Source of the DNA: Armatimonadota bacterium
GTDB taxonomy: Bacteria; Armatimonadota; Zipacnadia; Zipacnadales; FEN-943
Assembly: GCA_029777735.1 (NCBI GenBank)
Contig: JAKORR010000003.1
Span: 1 to 27,699, forward strand
Direction: 5' to 3'
Length of the DNA: 27,699 nucleotides
Shown: piece by piece, positions 15,339-23,817 of the stretch
Layout of the letters: each line of letters opens with the position of its first letter
Numbering within the stretch: the first letter of the stretch is position 1
Notes under the pieces: generated by a model
Seen by the model: only the letters and a program-made list of their open reading frames with translations
Databases searched by the model: none
Told to the model about the DNA's origin: nothing
Made by a program: the position numbers and the translations under genes

Positions 15339-15668
15339 TTATTTGATATCGACATTGGGAATTTCGTAGCAGCGGACGAAGATTCGTCGCGGCCCTGGGG
15401 ATAGACCTTCGTACGTGACTGGTACGTCGAGCCCAAGGGCGCGGTGCTGGTGGGCGCTCCAGAGCCCCTCAATGACTGCCCCTACGGAGTGTCCTGGACA
15501 GATAGGCCTGCCGGAGAAGTGGACGGATCGGCGGCAGAGGTGTAAGGCGACGCCCACCGAATAGGTCGCCAAGACAAAGCGCTTGGATTTCTGGTCTCTG
15601 CACGTGGGCGCCGGCACAACTGTACCGGTGGAGTTGATGTCGTAAGAACCGAGAGCGAGGAGAGTCAT
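15339..15668 (-). CDS. Doubtful 109-residue hypothetical protein
   Basis: A minus-strand frame from ATG 15668 to TAA 15339 has a G/C-rich third codon position (roughly 70%), as real genes here do, but there is no ribosome site and I do not recognise the product. It has four cysteines in the middle and ends in RRIFVRCYEIPNV. Its start would lie 5 bp from the divergent start of the 2-hydroxyacid dehydrogenase gene, whose ribosome site falls inside it, which is an unlikely layout. It may be the 3' remnant of an older gene or a chance frame. Apart from this and the micro-frame above, the 448-bp gap 15226-15673 holds only an AT-rich patch around 15317-15334 (TATATATAAT). Confidence 0.22.
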   Translation of the reverse strand: MTLLALGSYDINSTGTVVPAPTCRDQKSKRFVLATYSVGVALHLCRRSVHFSGRPICPGHSVGAVIEGLWSAHQHRALGLDVPVTYEGLSPGPRRIFVRCYEIPNVDIK

Positions 15669-15673
15669 GGGCC

Positions 15674-16699
15674 ATGGATGAGAAGGCTAAGGTGTGGTAC
15701 CTGCCCGTACCAAGTCACACGGAACGGGTCTTCAGACCAGAGCACTACCAGGCGATGCTCGACGAGTTCGAGGTGACGGTCAATAAATTGGACCGAAACC
15801 TGAGCAGTGAAGAGCTTGCTGAGGGTATTGCACCCTACGACGCTGTGGTTACTGGTTGGGGAACGCCTAGCTTCACGGCCGAAGCGATGGAGGCTGCCGA
15901 GCGACTCCGGCTGATCGCCCACTCCGCGGGCTCAGTGAAGCACCTCTTCCCGGGCAGCTTGGTACAGGACTATATCGTGCCCAGGGGCATCACCGTCTTC
16001 AGCGCCAACGGGGCCATCGCGCTGAACGTGGCGGAGGCAACGATAGGCTTGCTCATAATGGCCAGCAGACGTTGGCCAGACATGATTTTCAACTTCCGCG
16101 AGACCGGGCGCTGGCGGCCCGACGGTGTGCCCATGAACGGGCAGTATCTACGCGGGTGCACACTGGGAGTGGTGTCGGCGAGCAAGGTCGGCCGAGAGGT
16201 TCTACGCCTGCTGCAGCCGTGGGACCTTCGGTTCATCGTCTATGATCCGTATCTCTCGGACGAAGATGCGCAGCAATTGGGCGTCGAGAAGGTTGGGCTG
16301 AATGAGCTGTTCACGCGAGCCGACCACGTGACGATCCATGCGCCATCCATCCCGGAGACAGATAAGATGATTGGCGCCGAGCAACTCAAGCGGATGAAGG
16401 ATGGTGCGGCGCTGATCAACACCGCGCGCGGGTCGGTGATCGACCACGACGCGCTGTACGAAGAGGCCAAGAAGGGGCGGATCGTGGTGGCGCTGGACGT
16501 GACCACGCCGGAGCCTCTACCTCCCGACAGTCCCCTACGGTCGCTGCCCAACGTCTACATCACGCCTCATGTTGCGGGCGCGGGCTATTACGGCTACTTA
16601 AAAATTGGCGAGACAACACTACAGGCTCTGCGAGATTACTTCGCGGGGCGTCCGGTGCAAGGAGCAGTTGACTTCAGCCACTGGTCGCAATTGGCCTGA
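15674..16699 (+). CDS. D-isomer-specific 2-hydroxyacid dehydrogenase
   Basis: This 341-residue NAD(P)-dependent oxidoreductase interconverts a 2-hydroxy acid and its 2-keto acid. Substrate-binding domain halves flank a Rossmann domain (about 115-305). The catalytic set is present: Arg252 (NTARGSVID), Glu280 (TTPEPLP) and His299 (ITPHVAGAGY). The dinucleotide loop reads LGVVSASKVGREV (164-176): compared with the standard GxGxxG, the first two glycines are Ser168 and Ser170, with Gly173 kept. The chain ends with a family-typical RPVQGAVDFSHW. ATG 15674 follows AGGAG (15658-15662) by 11 nt; ATG 15667 is out of frame. The ALG5-like GT2 starts 8 nt after the stop, suggesting an operon, although the functional tie is unclear. 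The substrate is unknown; it is not a serA with regulatory ACT domain. Confidence 0.92.
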   Translation: MDEKAKVWYLPVPSHTERVFRPEHYQAMLDEFEVTVNKLDRNLSSEELAEGIAPYDAVVTGWGTPSFTAEAMEAAERLRLIAHSAGSVKHLFPGSLVQDYIVPRGITVFSANGAIALNVAEATIGLLIMASRRWPDMIFNFRETGRWRPDGVPMNGQYLRGCTLGVVSASKVGREVLRLLQPWDLRFIVYDPYLSDEDAQQLGVEKVGLNELFTRADHVTIHAPSIPETDKMIGAEQLKRMKDGAALINTARGSVIDHDALYEEAKKGRIVVALDVTTPEPLPPDSPLRSLPNVYITPHVAGAGYYGYLKIGETTLQALRDYFAGRPVQGAVDFSHWSQLA

Positions 16700-16707
16700 G
16701 TAAGCCT

Positions 16708-17463
16708 ATGGAGCAGACGCCCTACCTGACAATCGTGATCCCTGCTTACAATGAGGTTGCTCTAATAGAACAGACGCTTGATCTGGTTGCGAACTTTCTC
16801 GCCGAGCGGAACCTGTCGGCAGAGGTCCTAGTGGTAGACGACGGCAGCACGGACGGTACGGCCGATCTGTCGGAGGCAGCCCTGAAGCGCCTGGGGCTCT
16901 GCGGACGGGTGCTTCGCCAGAATTCTAACGTTGGCAAGGGCGCCGCTGTGCAGCGTGGCATGCGGGAGGGTAAGGGCCAACTCCTGCTGATGACCGACGC
17001 CGACTTATCGACGCCGCTCGAGGAGTACGAGAAGCTGGCGAAGGCTCTTGCGGCGGGCGCCGATATTGCGATTGCCTCGCGCGGGCTCAAGCAGTCGCGC
17101 CTTGAGCCACCACAGCCCTGGTGGAGACAAAGTCTAGGAAAGCTGTACGGACTTGTGCGCCGGCTGATCCTTCTGCCACGGGTTGTGGATACTCAATGCG
17201 GGTTCAAATTGTTTACGGCCGAAGCCGCCCACGAGGTCTTCTCGCGGCAGACCATAAGCGGCTGGGCCTTCGACGCAGAGATTCTCTACATCGCCTGTCT
17301 GCTGGGCTATCGTATTGTTGAGGTCCCCGTGACGTGGCGTAACAGACGCGAGAGCAAGGTGCGCATATTCAGAGACGTGTGGCGTGTGCTCCGTGACCTA
17401 CTGGCTGTCAGGTTCAGACACAGGCACTTGGCTCGCTCTCGTAGGCGAAGCGAGAACAGTTAG
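16708..17463 (+). CDS. GT2 polyprenyl-phosphate glycosyltransferase (ALG5/DPM1-like)
   Basis: This 251-residue enzyme resembles dolichyl-phosphate beta-glucosyltransferase and other polyprenyl-phosphate sugar synthases, which load a sugar onto a lipid phosphate at the cytoplasmic membrane face. Key motifs: LTIVIPAYNEVALIEQTL (7-24), EVLVVDDGSTDGTADL (about 39-54), NVGKGAAVQRGM, the metal site TDADLSTPLEEYEKL (about 95-109), VVDTQCGFKLFTAEA and GWAFDAEILYIACL. The DADLSTP, DTQCGFK and GWAFDAE boxes are the hallmark of the ALG5 branch. The C-terminus is basic with no membrane helix, so it is peripheral and not a GtrB-type with TM anchors. It may supply a lipid-linked sugar for the nearby GT2/Wzy glycan. 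ATG 16708 is 8 nt after the dehydrogenase stop. Confidence 0.93.
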   Translation: MEQTPYLTIVIPAYNEVALIEQTLDLVANFLAERNLSAEVLVVDDGSTDGTADLSEAALKRLGLCGRVLRQNSNVGKGAAVQRGMREGKGQLLLMTDADLSTPLEEYEKLAKALAAGADIAIASRGLKQSRLEPPQPWWRQSLGKLYGLVRRLILLPRVVDTQCGFKLFTAEAAHEVFSRQTISGWAFDAEILYIACLLGYRIVEVPVTWRNRRESKVRIFRDVWRVLRDLLAVRFRHRHLARSRRRSENS

Positions 17464-17576
17464 TAGGAGAAGCTTCAGGGCAGTTCCCCACTAGCTGGCG
17501 TCCTGAGGGACCTTCCAGGAAGGCTGCACGATATGTTACGGAATCGGTAATTTCTCTTACAGATGGAGGCGAGACC

Positions 17577-20393
17577 GTGTCTGGAGCGACAGTTCTTTTC
17601 GTCTTGACGGCTACGTTGGCCCAAGGTCCCTTTGAGCCCACTGGTCTGCGGAATGAAGCACGCTATCTCGTTGTCGTGGAAGCTTCTCGCGCGGTGCTTA
17701 CCATCTGGCATGTGCAGGTTTCCAGAGCGAGTACTGAGAGCGCAAGGGTGGTCCTGCGGGACCACCGCGGTGGGATGGTATCGCGCGCGGCTCTATCGCC
17801 AGGCACTGAACGGAGCTTCCGATTGACGCACGAGGGTTCGCCATACAGCATCCTGGTTGACGCTGGGAGCAACGCCGTGGAGGCTCGTTGTCAAGGCGGG
17901 CGCCTTTTTCTCGACCTGGGTGGAGGCGAGATCCTGCGACTGAGCAGGCGTGCCGGGCCTCTCTACTTTCGAATCGGTCCGGCCGATCGGCTGGTCTTCC
18001 CAATCTACGCCGAGGAACCCGCCGAACTTACATTGCTAGCACCCGACGGTACCAAGGTCTGGCATGAAGCGCTCCCCGATCACACTTCACGAGATGCCGT
18101 GGTGAGCGTCAAGCGCAGCTGGCGCCAAGGTTTCTGGCAAATTCGAGCAAAGCCGCGGGGGGACCTCAGGATTACGCTGGACCCGGCCGTCGAGCCGCCC
18201 ATTGCGACCGAGCCAGGCGCGTCTAGGGATTTCGCAGCGGCAACAATGGTGGAGATAGATCGGCTCTCGGTATCAAAGGACGTGCTGGCAGCGAGCGAAG
18301 ACGTGACCGTCTCGGCACGGCTTGTGGCAGGCGACGGTCTGGAGTTGGCCCTTTCCCAGGAGGGAAGCTTTGTGGCTGTGGGGTGCCCTGCAGCCAATAA
18401 CAATGGATACCGTGCGCACTGTGGCTTCGCGATCGTGGATCACACCCGTGGCGGTAGGCTGTGCTTTGGCAAGGGCAAAACGACAATGGATAACTGGAGC
18501 AGGCGGGCCTCTCTGGACTTGGGCTTTGACAAGGCGCCGTACCACCTACAGGCCCAGGTGTCGGCCGACAAGAGACACCTGAAGGTGACAGGAACGCTCG
18601 AAAGCCTGACGGAGAAGGACAGTGCCGTGACCTTGATGTGTCTATTACCGGTGCCCGATGCTGTATGGTGGAACGACGTGGATACCCAGCGCCGCCCTCC
18701 GGCCTATAGGACAACAGGCCACTGGTTGAAGGCGCCGGTCGGCGCCAATGGTAACGTGTCGCAGTATCCCCTGGCATGCGTCACAGGAGGCTCGGTCTTG
18801 GGCGACAGCGGTCTGGCAGTGGCTGTGCCCCTTGACCACCCTTGCGTGTTCCGTACGGGCTATGTCGGCACTCCTGGCCTGCTATACGTGGCTATAGATC
18901 TTGGGCTCACCCACGCTACCGTGAAGTTCCCCAACAAGGCCCAGTTCGGGTTCGTGCTTTACAGAACAGAAGCACAGTGGGGGTTCCGCGATGCGCTACG
19001 CCGGTACTACGAGCTGTTCGCTGACGATTTTGCCGTCCGGGTGAACAAGATCGGTAGTTGGGTATGCTGGGGCAACCTCGCCGATGTGCCGAACTTTGAG
19101 GACTTCGGGTTTCAGTATCACTGGGGACCGGGCGGCCCCCCAGCCGTAGCCTATGACGATGATCATTCAGTGGCGTCCTTCGTTTACAACGACTCGGTGC
19201 GGTATTTCGCTGACCTGGGCATTTTTCCAACGCGCCCAACGCGTGAGCAGGCAGCCAAGGTCTTCGAAGAGCTGCTAAGTACGCCGGATCCCGCGAAGTT
19301 GGTCCTGTCCCGAGACCCAAAGGCCACCGGCCGCGCGCGCTATCGGACTAGGCAAAACCTGCTCGGCGAGGCGGGCGCCGAGCGGTGGCTCAAGGACTCA
19401 CTGGAGGCGGCACGTCTGTCCGCCTGCCTGGACGCCGACGGGGTATACCACGTCGGGTATCTCACCAACCGGCCCGACTGGGGCCCCAAGGACTGGTGGA
19501 CGGGGCGGCTGTTCTGCAACCCAGATCCCGACATCCCCGGGGGCTATGGCCAGTTTCTCTTCAGCCACATGCTCGAACCGGACTTTGAGCGCTACCGCGC
19601 GGAAGGCGCGGAACTTGATGGCGTGGGGCTGGACAACTACTTCACCTATGCCAACCTGCTGAACTTCCGGCAAGAGCACTTCGCCTATGTGGACTACCCG
19701 CTTTCCTTCGACCCCAATACCCTGAGACCGGCGGCGGTCGGAGACTTCATTACCTATGAATGGGTAGCTGAGCTGAGTCGACGAATGCATGAGCAGGGCA
19801 AGTGGCTCATCGCCAATCAGTGCCTATGGCCCTATCCCTTCGCTGCACGGGTGCTTGACATTCACGGCTTTGAGTGGGGCATACAGCGCAGCGGCCCGAT
19901 AGCGCGGGCGCTGGCCTACCACAAGCCCGTGGTGAGCCTCCCGGTCGCCGATGAGCACTACCAAGAGCCCTTCGTGCGCGACCACGTGCGGTTCGGTTTC
20001 CTGCCTGGAGGCTATGCCCAGCGGGACTTCGCCGAACGTCCCGGCGTGCGGAGTCTCTATCGCCGGTACATGCCGGCGCTCCTGGCCTGCGCACGCGCGG
20101 GCTGGGAGCCAGTTACGCACGCGCGAAGCAATGCCGCCGCCGTCAAGGTCGAGCGTTTCGGCCGGCCGGGCGGTGAGTTGCTGCTCAGCATCGTTAGCCA
20201 GCTTGACCAGCCGACGCGAACGCGTGTATTCGTTGAGGCGACGCCACTGGGACTGGCATTGAAGACAATAGGCACCCAGGACCTGATCTCAGGCAGGACC
20301 ATTGACTGGCGGCCCGAAGCTGACCGGCTTGTAGCTGATGTAGCCCTCGATGCTGCGCAGGCTATCGTCCTGCGGCTGCACCCCAGTGCCTAG
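17577..20393 (+). CDS. Very large secreted glycosidase-like protein, unassigned family
   Basis: This 938-residue protein starts at GTG 17577, with GGAGG 7 nt before it. It begins with a short hydrophobic, export-type stretch (VLFVLTATLAQG). I do not recognise a named family. Residues about 25-220 look like a beta-rich N-terminal domain; 220-470 a large beta-sandwich (as in retaining glycosidases); 480-850 a probable (beta/alpha)8 barrel (Trp-rich SWVCWGNL, then GYLTNRPDWGPKDWWTGRLF); and 860-938 a short all-beta cap. Candidate catalytic acids are Asp681 and Asp686 in ELDGVGLDNYFTYANLL, a pattern recalling the strand-end Asp of retaining alpha-glycosidases. It is tail-to-tail with the GH5-like gene, 8 bp apart. 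The glycosidase role is inference from fold-like features and not from a family match. Confidence 0.7.
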   Translation: MSGATVLFVLTATLAQGPFEPTGLRNEARYLVVVEASRAVLTIWHVQVSRASTESARVVLRDHRGGMVSRAALSPGTERSFRLTHEGSPYSILVDAGSNAVEARCQGGRLFLDLGGGEILRLSRRAGPLYFRIGPADRLVFPIYAEEPAELTLLAPDGTKVWHEALPDHTSRDAVVSVKRSWRQGFWQIRAKPRGDLRITLDPAVEPPIATEPGASRDFAAATMVEIDRLSVSKDVLAASEDVTVSARLVAGDGLELALSQEGSFVAVGCPAANNNGYRAHCGFAIVDHTRGGRLCFGKGKTTMDNWSRRASLDLGFDKAPYHLQAQVSADKRHLKVTGTLESLTEKDSAVTLMCLLPVPDAVWWNDVDTQRRPPAYRTTGHWLKAPVGANGNVSQYPLACVTGGSVLGDSGLAVAVPLDHPCVFRTGYVGTPGLLYVAIDLGLTHATVKFPNKAQFGFVLYRTEAQWGFRDALRRYYELFADDFAVRVNKIGSWVCWGNLADVPNFEDFGFQYHWGPGGPPAVAYDDDHSVASFVYNDSVRYFADLGIFPTRPTREQAAKVFEELLSTPDPAKLVLSRDPKATGRARYRTRQNLLGEAGAERWLKDSLEAARLSACLDADGVYHVGYLTNRPDWGPKDWWTGRLFCNPDPDIPGGYGQFLFSHMLEPDFERYRAEGAELDGVGLDNYFTYANLLNFRQEHFAYVDYPLSFDPNTLRPAAVGDFITYEWVAELSRRMHEQGKWLIANQCLWPYPFAARVLDIHGFEWGIQRSGPIARALAYHKPVVSLPVADEHYQEPFVRDHVRFGFLPGGYAQRDFAERPGVRSLYRRYMPALLACARAGWEPVTHARSNAAAVKVERFGRPGGELLLSIVSQLDQPTRTRVFVEATPLGLALKTIGTQDLISGRTIDWRPEADRLVADVALDAAQAIVLRLHPSA

Positions 20394-20401
20394 AGGATGC
20401 C

Positions 20402-23389
20402 TTACTCAATTCCGATTAGCTGCAGGTCGATCACATGCGCCTCGTCGCGGGCTTCACCATACAGCCATGCCCCGAAACGCAGCCCCACGGAGATCAGCTT
20501 ATCTGGATGGAAGTGATCTCCAGGACCGCCGCGCTCTTCCGGCCCGCTTCTCCAATGGCTCCAGTGTTTCAGTTCGGCCAGGGGTAGACGTGTCTCCCGC
20601 CAGTCGATGGTGAGCGGTAGGTTCAGGCCCCAAGGCGAGCCGTCTTCCTCCATGAACACGATCTCGATGGCCGTGGTGTGAGGCTGACCCGCGCGGGCAA
20701 TGAAGACGGCCTCCCGTGCCCCGGCCAGCTCGCGACGCCACGAAGCCAGTTCGGCGGGCAGACGCAAGCTGCCCAGATAGTACTCAAGCCCCACGCAATC
20801 CGGCTCAGGGCCAAAGGGCCCGCCCACCAGGCGCAGCGCCTGAGCCCTCGGGTCACTTCCGGCGACGAAACCGACTGACAGTCGCTTGCTACCACCTTTC
20901 CCGGCCGAACGCGTCAGCAGGCCCGGCACTCCCACCAGCGGTAGCGGCCCCTCATCAGGCAGCAGGTCCATACTATAGGTTGTTACAGGCTGCAGGTATA
21001 TGCGTCGCACCTCGTAGGCGTGGGGCAGCGAGTACGTGCTCTCGTACAGCCAAGCCCCAAAGGTTAGCGAGATCTGCCTAGCCTTGCCCAGGTCCAGCTT
21101 TCCGGTCGTGTTCCACATGGGCCTCAGGTCCGTGAGAGGCACACGATGCTTCTCCCAGGTTGGTGAGAGCGGGAAGTTGTACCCGAAGGCGGCGCCGTCT
21201 TTCTGTCTCACAGTGACCTCGAGCAGCGTAGTCTGAGCTTGCAGCGACCTGGCCTCCAGGCACAGGGCCCAACCGCGAGTTGGAATGTTCGGGACAGGGC
21301 GGCAAGGCACGGTAACTCCGGCGGCGCTCGGTGGAGGACCGAAGCTGCTCATCTCCACACGCAGCGTCGGCTTGCCGTCCACCTCCTCGATGGCGGCCTT
21401 GCCCGTACCGACGCCCTCTCCACCGACGGCCAGGGTCGGGGCGTCGCCGGGAGACACCTGCCACAGCACTTCCTCCCTGGTCGAGGCAGTGATCAGATCG
21501 CTCAGCGTAAGCGCTTGCCCCGCCGGCAACACCTGCCAGCGCTCACCATCGCGCAGCGCGAGGGCGTACTGGATCTGCGTGCCCCTCAGGGCGGACGCGG
21601 GAAGCTTACCCTCGAAGCGGTAGGGCGCCACGCGTGGGATGTCGACGGTGGTCACGTTGCCCTTCTCTCCCACGATCCAGACCTGGGCGCCGTAGGGCTC
21701 GCGATCGGCCAGGGCAGCTGTGAACCACCAGACCGGACACTCCATGCCGGCGCGCCAGAGTTGGGGAAGGATGCACCAGGCGGTGGGCGGCGCGCTTGGC
21801 CTGGGCGCAGGACAGACATACTCTGCATTGACTTCCGTCGGTGGCGCAGTGTCACGACGGGTCAGGAGCCAAACGCCGTGGCGGACGGCCAGACGGCCCT
21901 GCACCGCGGTGACGCTGGGCGACGTCTCGGGTGCCAAGCGACGGGCCGTGAAGTCCGGTCCCAGGTCCGGCAGACGAACCGTCATTGCGCGCTGGACCCA
22001 GAAGATCCGCGAGACCTCGCGATTGATGGTGGGCGAGCCGTAGGGGTCGCCCACCCACGCCACGTCAGGGAAGACCTCCAGCCGCCAGCAGCCCGGGCCA
22101 AGCCGGTCCAAAAAGTAGCCGCCCGTGCCCTCGTACTGCACGACGGGCGAGGAGCCACATCCCCAGACACGGCGGAGATCCTCGGGCGCCGGGGGCTTCG
22201 TTGACGTGTCGTTGCTGTACATGAATTCCTCGGCCGACGCGAGTTCGCTCAGGTCCTCTTCGTAACTAACGCGGAAGTCGCCGAAGCGCGAGTTGGCGGG
22301 GTAAGCGCCAAAGCTCTCGCCGCGCGGGAGCAGATGGAAGGCGCGCGAGGCAATCGCGAAGCTCAGGGCCTTCGCCGGCGCGTAGACCAGGTTGAGGTAG
22401 TGGGTCTTCCAGCACAGGTTGTAAGGAGCTGTGGGGAGGCAGTCATACTGGAACTGTGCGGCGACCTGCGCGCCCGCTTCCCGGAAGCCGCGAGCCATTG
22501 CGGGGTACATATAACTTCCGGGCACGTCGGCCGCGTCGAACTCGTAGATCACCCGAGCCTGGCCGGCGAGGGCGGGGCTTGAGAGGTCCGGGTACCGGGC
22601 GACGCGCGGCAGGAAATTGCCCCAAAGGGCGGCCCCCGCCAGGAGGCCGGTCGGGTACCACTGGCGACTGGGGCCGTCGGCTTTGGAGGCAGCTACGGCC
22701 TGCTCTCGTCCTCCCCAACAGTTGAAAAACACGGGCTTGGCGCAGCCTGTGCTCCGGATAGCATCCACAAGAGCGTTGATATACCTCACCACCACCTCAT
22801 CGGAGGTGCCAGGCGGGTATATGGGCTCATTGATGGGTTCGATGCAGACGACTGCAGGGTCGTCCTTGTAGGCCAGCCCCGTGTGCGGATTCACGTGGCT
22901 CAGGAACTGGCTGAGGTAACGGCATTGACAGACCCAGGCTTCCTGCTCTGTGGTCATCTGGTGCATGGTGAACCGGGTGGAGAAGCCAACCGGCCTCTCC
23001 GGCGAGCCCCACCAAGCTATCGGCGTGAGGAAGGCATAGATACCGCGCTCTTTGCAGCGCCAGAGCAGGTAGTCGAGGAGCTGTAGGTGCTCGTTGTCCA
23101 ACAGATTGCCCGCCTCGTCCGACATCTCGCAGTCCCAGCAGTGCAGGCGTATCACGTCCAGGCCCAGGCGCACAAAGTGCGCCACGTCCTGCTCGATCAC
23201 CTTGCGATGGTCGATGTTTAACTTCCTAAGCTCCTGGTAGTGAATCGAAAAGGGCGGGTAGTAGTTCACACCAAACAGAGCAACCTCTGTCCCGTCGTCC
23301 GCCCAGCGCAGCACACCGTCCTGGAGCACTGTCGGCCGGTCGGCAGCGCCGCTGCTGGAGAGGAAAATCGTGAGAGCGACAAGATGCAT
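20402..23389 (-). CDS. Secreted GH5-like glycoside hydrolase with two C-terminal carbohydrate-binding-like domains
   Basis: Taken from ATG 23389 this is 995 residues, with a signal-like N-terminus (MHLVALTIFLSSSGAADRP). The frame stays open to 23479 (TTG), but the extra 30 residues are basic and unlike a signal. A clan-A TIM barrel spans about 30-370: FGVNYYPPF, DVIRLHCWDCE, the acid/base Glu188 in CIEPINEPIYP and a likely nucleophile Glu283 in VIYEFDAAD. Middle beta domains (about 440-650) include an Ig-like segment (PVWWFTAALADREPYGAQV). The C-terminal third carries two homologous sandwich domains (about 670-803 and 840-995), each with an 'N-x-P-L-x-x-x-W' strand and an 'FGAWLY' strand, as in galactose-binding-like modules. 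Probable target: a plant- or exopolysaccharide beta-glycan. Convergent with the 938-residue protein, 8 bp apart. Confidence 0.85.
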   Translation of the reverse strand: MHLVALTIFLSSSGAADRPTVLQDGVLRWADDGTEVALFGVNYYPPFSIHYQELRKLNIDHRKVIEQDVAHFVRLGLDVIRLHCWDCEMSDEAGNLLDNEHLQLLDYLLWRCKERGIYAFLTPIAWWGSPERPVGFSTRFTMHQMTTEQEAWVCQCRYLSQFLSHVNPHTGLAYKDDPAVVCIEPINEPIYPPGTSDEVVVRYINALVDAIRSTGCAKPVFFNCWGGREQAVAASKADGPSRQWYPTGLLAGAALWGNFLPRVARYPDLSSPALAGQARVIYEFDAADVPGSYMYPAMARGFREAGAQVAAQFQYDCLPTAPYNLCWKTHYLNLVYAPAKALSFAIASRAFHLLPRGESFGAYPANSRFGDFRVSYEEDLSELASAEEFMYSNDTSTKPPAPEDLRRVWGCGSSPVVQYEGTGGYFLDRLGPGCWRLEVFPDVAWVGDPYGSPTINREVSRIFWVQRAMTVRLPDLGPDFTARRLAPETSPSVTAVQGRLAVRHGVWLLTRRDTAPPTEVNAEYVCPAPRPSAPPTAWCILPQLWRAGMECPVWWFTAALADREPYGAQVWIVGEKGNVTTVDIPRVAPYRFEGKLPASALRGTQIQYALALRDGERWQVLPAGQALTLSDLITASTREEVLWQVSPGDAPTLAVGGEGVGTGKAAIEEVDGKPTLRVEMSSFGPPPSAAGVTVPCRPVPNIPTRGWALCLEARSLQAQTTLLEVTVRQKDGAAFGYNFPLSPTWEKHRVPLTDLRPMWNTTGKLDLGKARQISLTFGAWLYESTYSLPHAYEVRRIYLQPVTTYSMDLLPDEGPLPLVGVPGLLTRSAGKGGSKRLSVGFVAGSDPRAQALRLVGGPFGPEPDCVGLEYYLGSLRLPAELASWRRELAGAREAVFIARAGQPHTTAIEIVFMEEDGSPWGLNLPLTIDWRETRLPLAELKHWSHWRSGPEERGGPGDHFHPDKLISVGLRFGAWLYGEARDEAHVIDLQLIGIE

Positions 23390-23817
23390 AGCTGTACATC
23401 CCTGACGAGACCAACACCGACGTCGTGGTTGGATAGCCGATAGGCCCGGCGAGACATCGTGTTGCCGACGCTTTGGCAAGATAAGACGTCGCCTCGATGC
23501 CTTCCTGCCTTCTCCTAAACTATCCTAAACTATCCTACCCAGGCGGAGGCTTCTTCTGTGCTCCGGCGCTCGGTCCTGCCGAAGTCCTCGCGTCTTGGTG
23601 CTGGGCATGCGCAAATCCAAGACTTAGCAGCTAAAGGCTACGGCATCAGCTACACTCAGCTGGACACAATCATGCGGCTTCCGGCCCGCCGCACATACTG
23701 GGCTTCGGCTTTGTGGGCGAGGCTCACTGGTCGAAATTGTTGATACAGTTGTCTGAGCTGGCCAGCGCCAAGCCGGTTGAGAGGCTGACCGTGGGGCCAT
23801 GGAGATAGGGAACAACA
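23390..23817. other. Intergenic region before the broken GNAT gene
   Basis: About 430 bp with no intact gene that I recognise. It must hold the promoter of the GH5-like gene (minus), but no good consensus match is visible. A short tandem repeat lies at 23513-23537. Frames of about 60 codons across it show no family resemblance or ribosome site. Confidence 0.5.
23513..23537. repeat. 2.5 copies of a 10-bp tandem repeat
   Basis: CCTAAACTAT occurs twice in perfect tandem (23514-23533) and begins a third time (CCTA). On the minus strand it reads as repeated TAGGATAGTT, about 125 bp upstream of the GH5-like start. It could be a slippage product or a regulator site spaced at one helical turn. Confidence 0.6.

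Noticed and set aside
21239..22204. 321-codon plus-strand frame inside the GH5-like gene
   Set aside because: It is a reading-frame shadow: the opposite strand carries a well-supported glycosidase with domains and catalytic residues, while this frame has no family resemblance or ribosome site.
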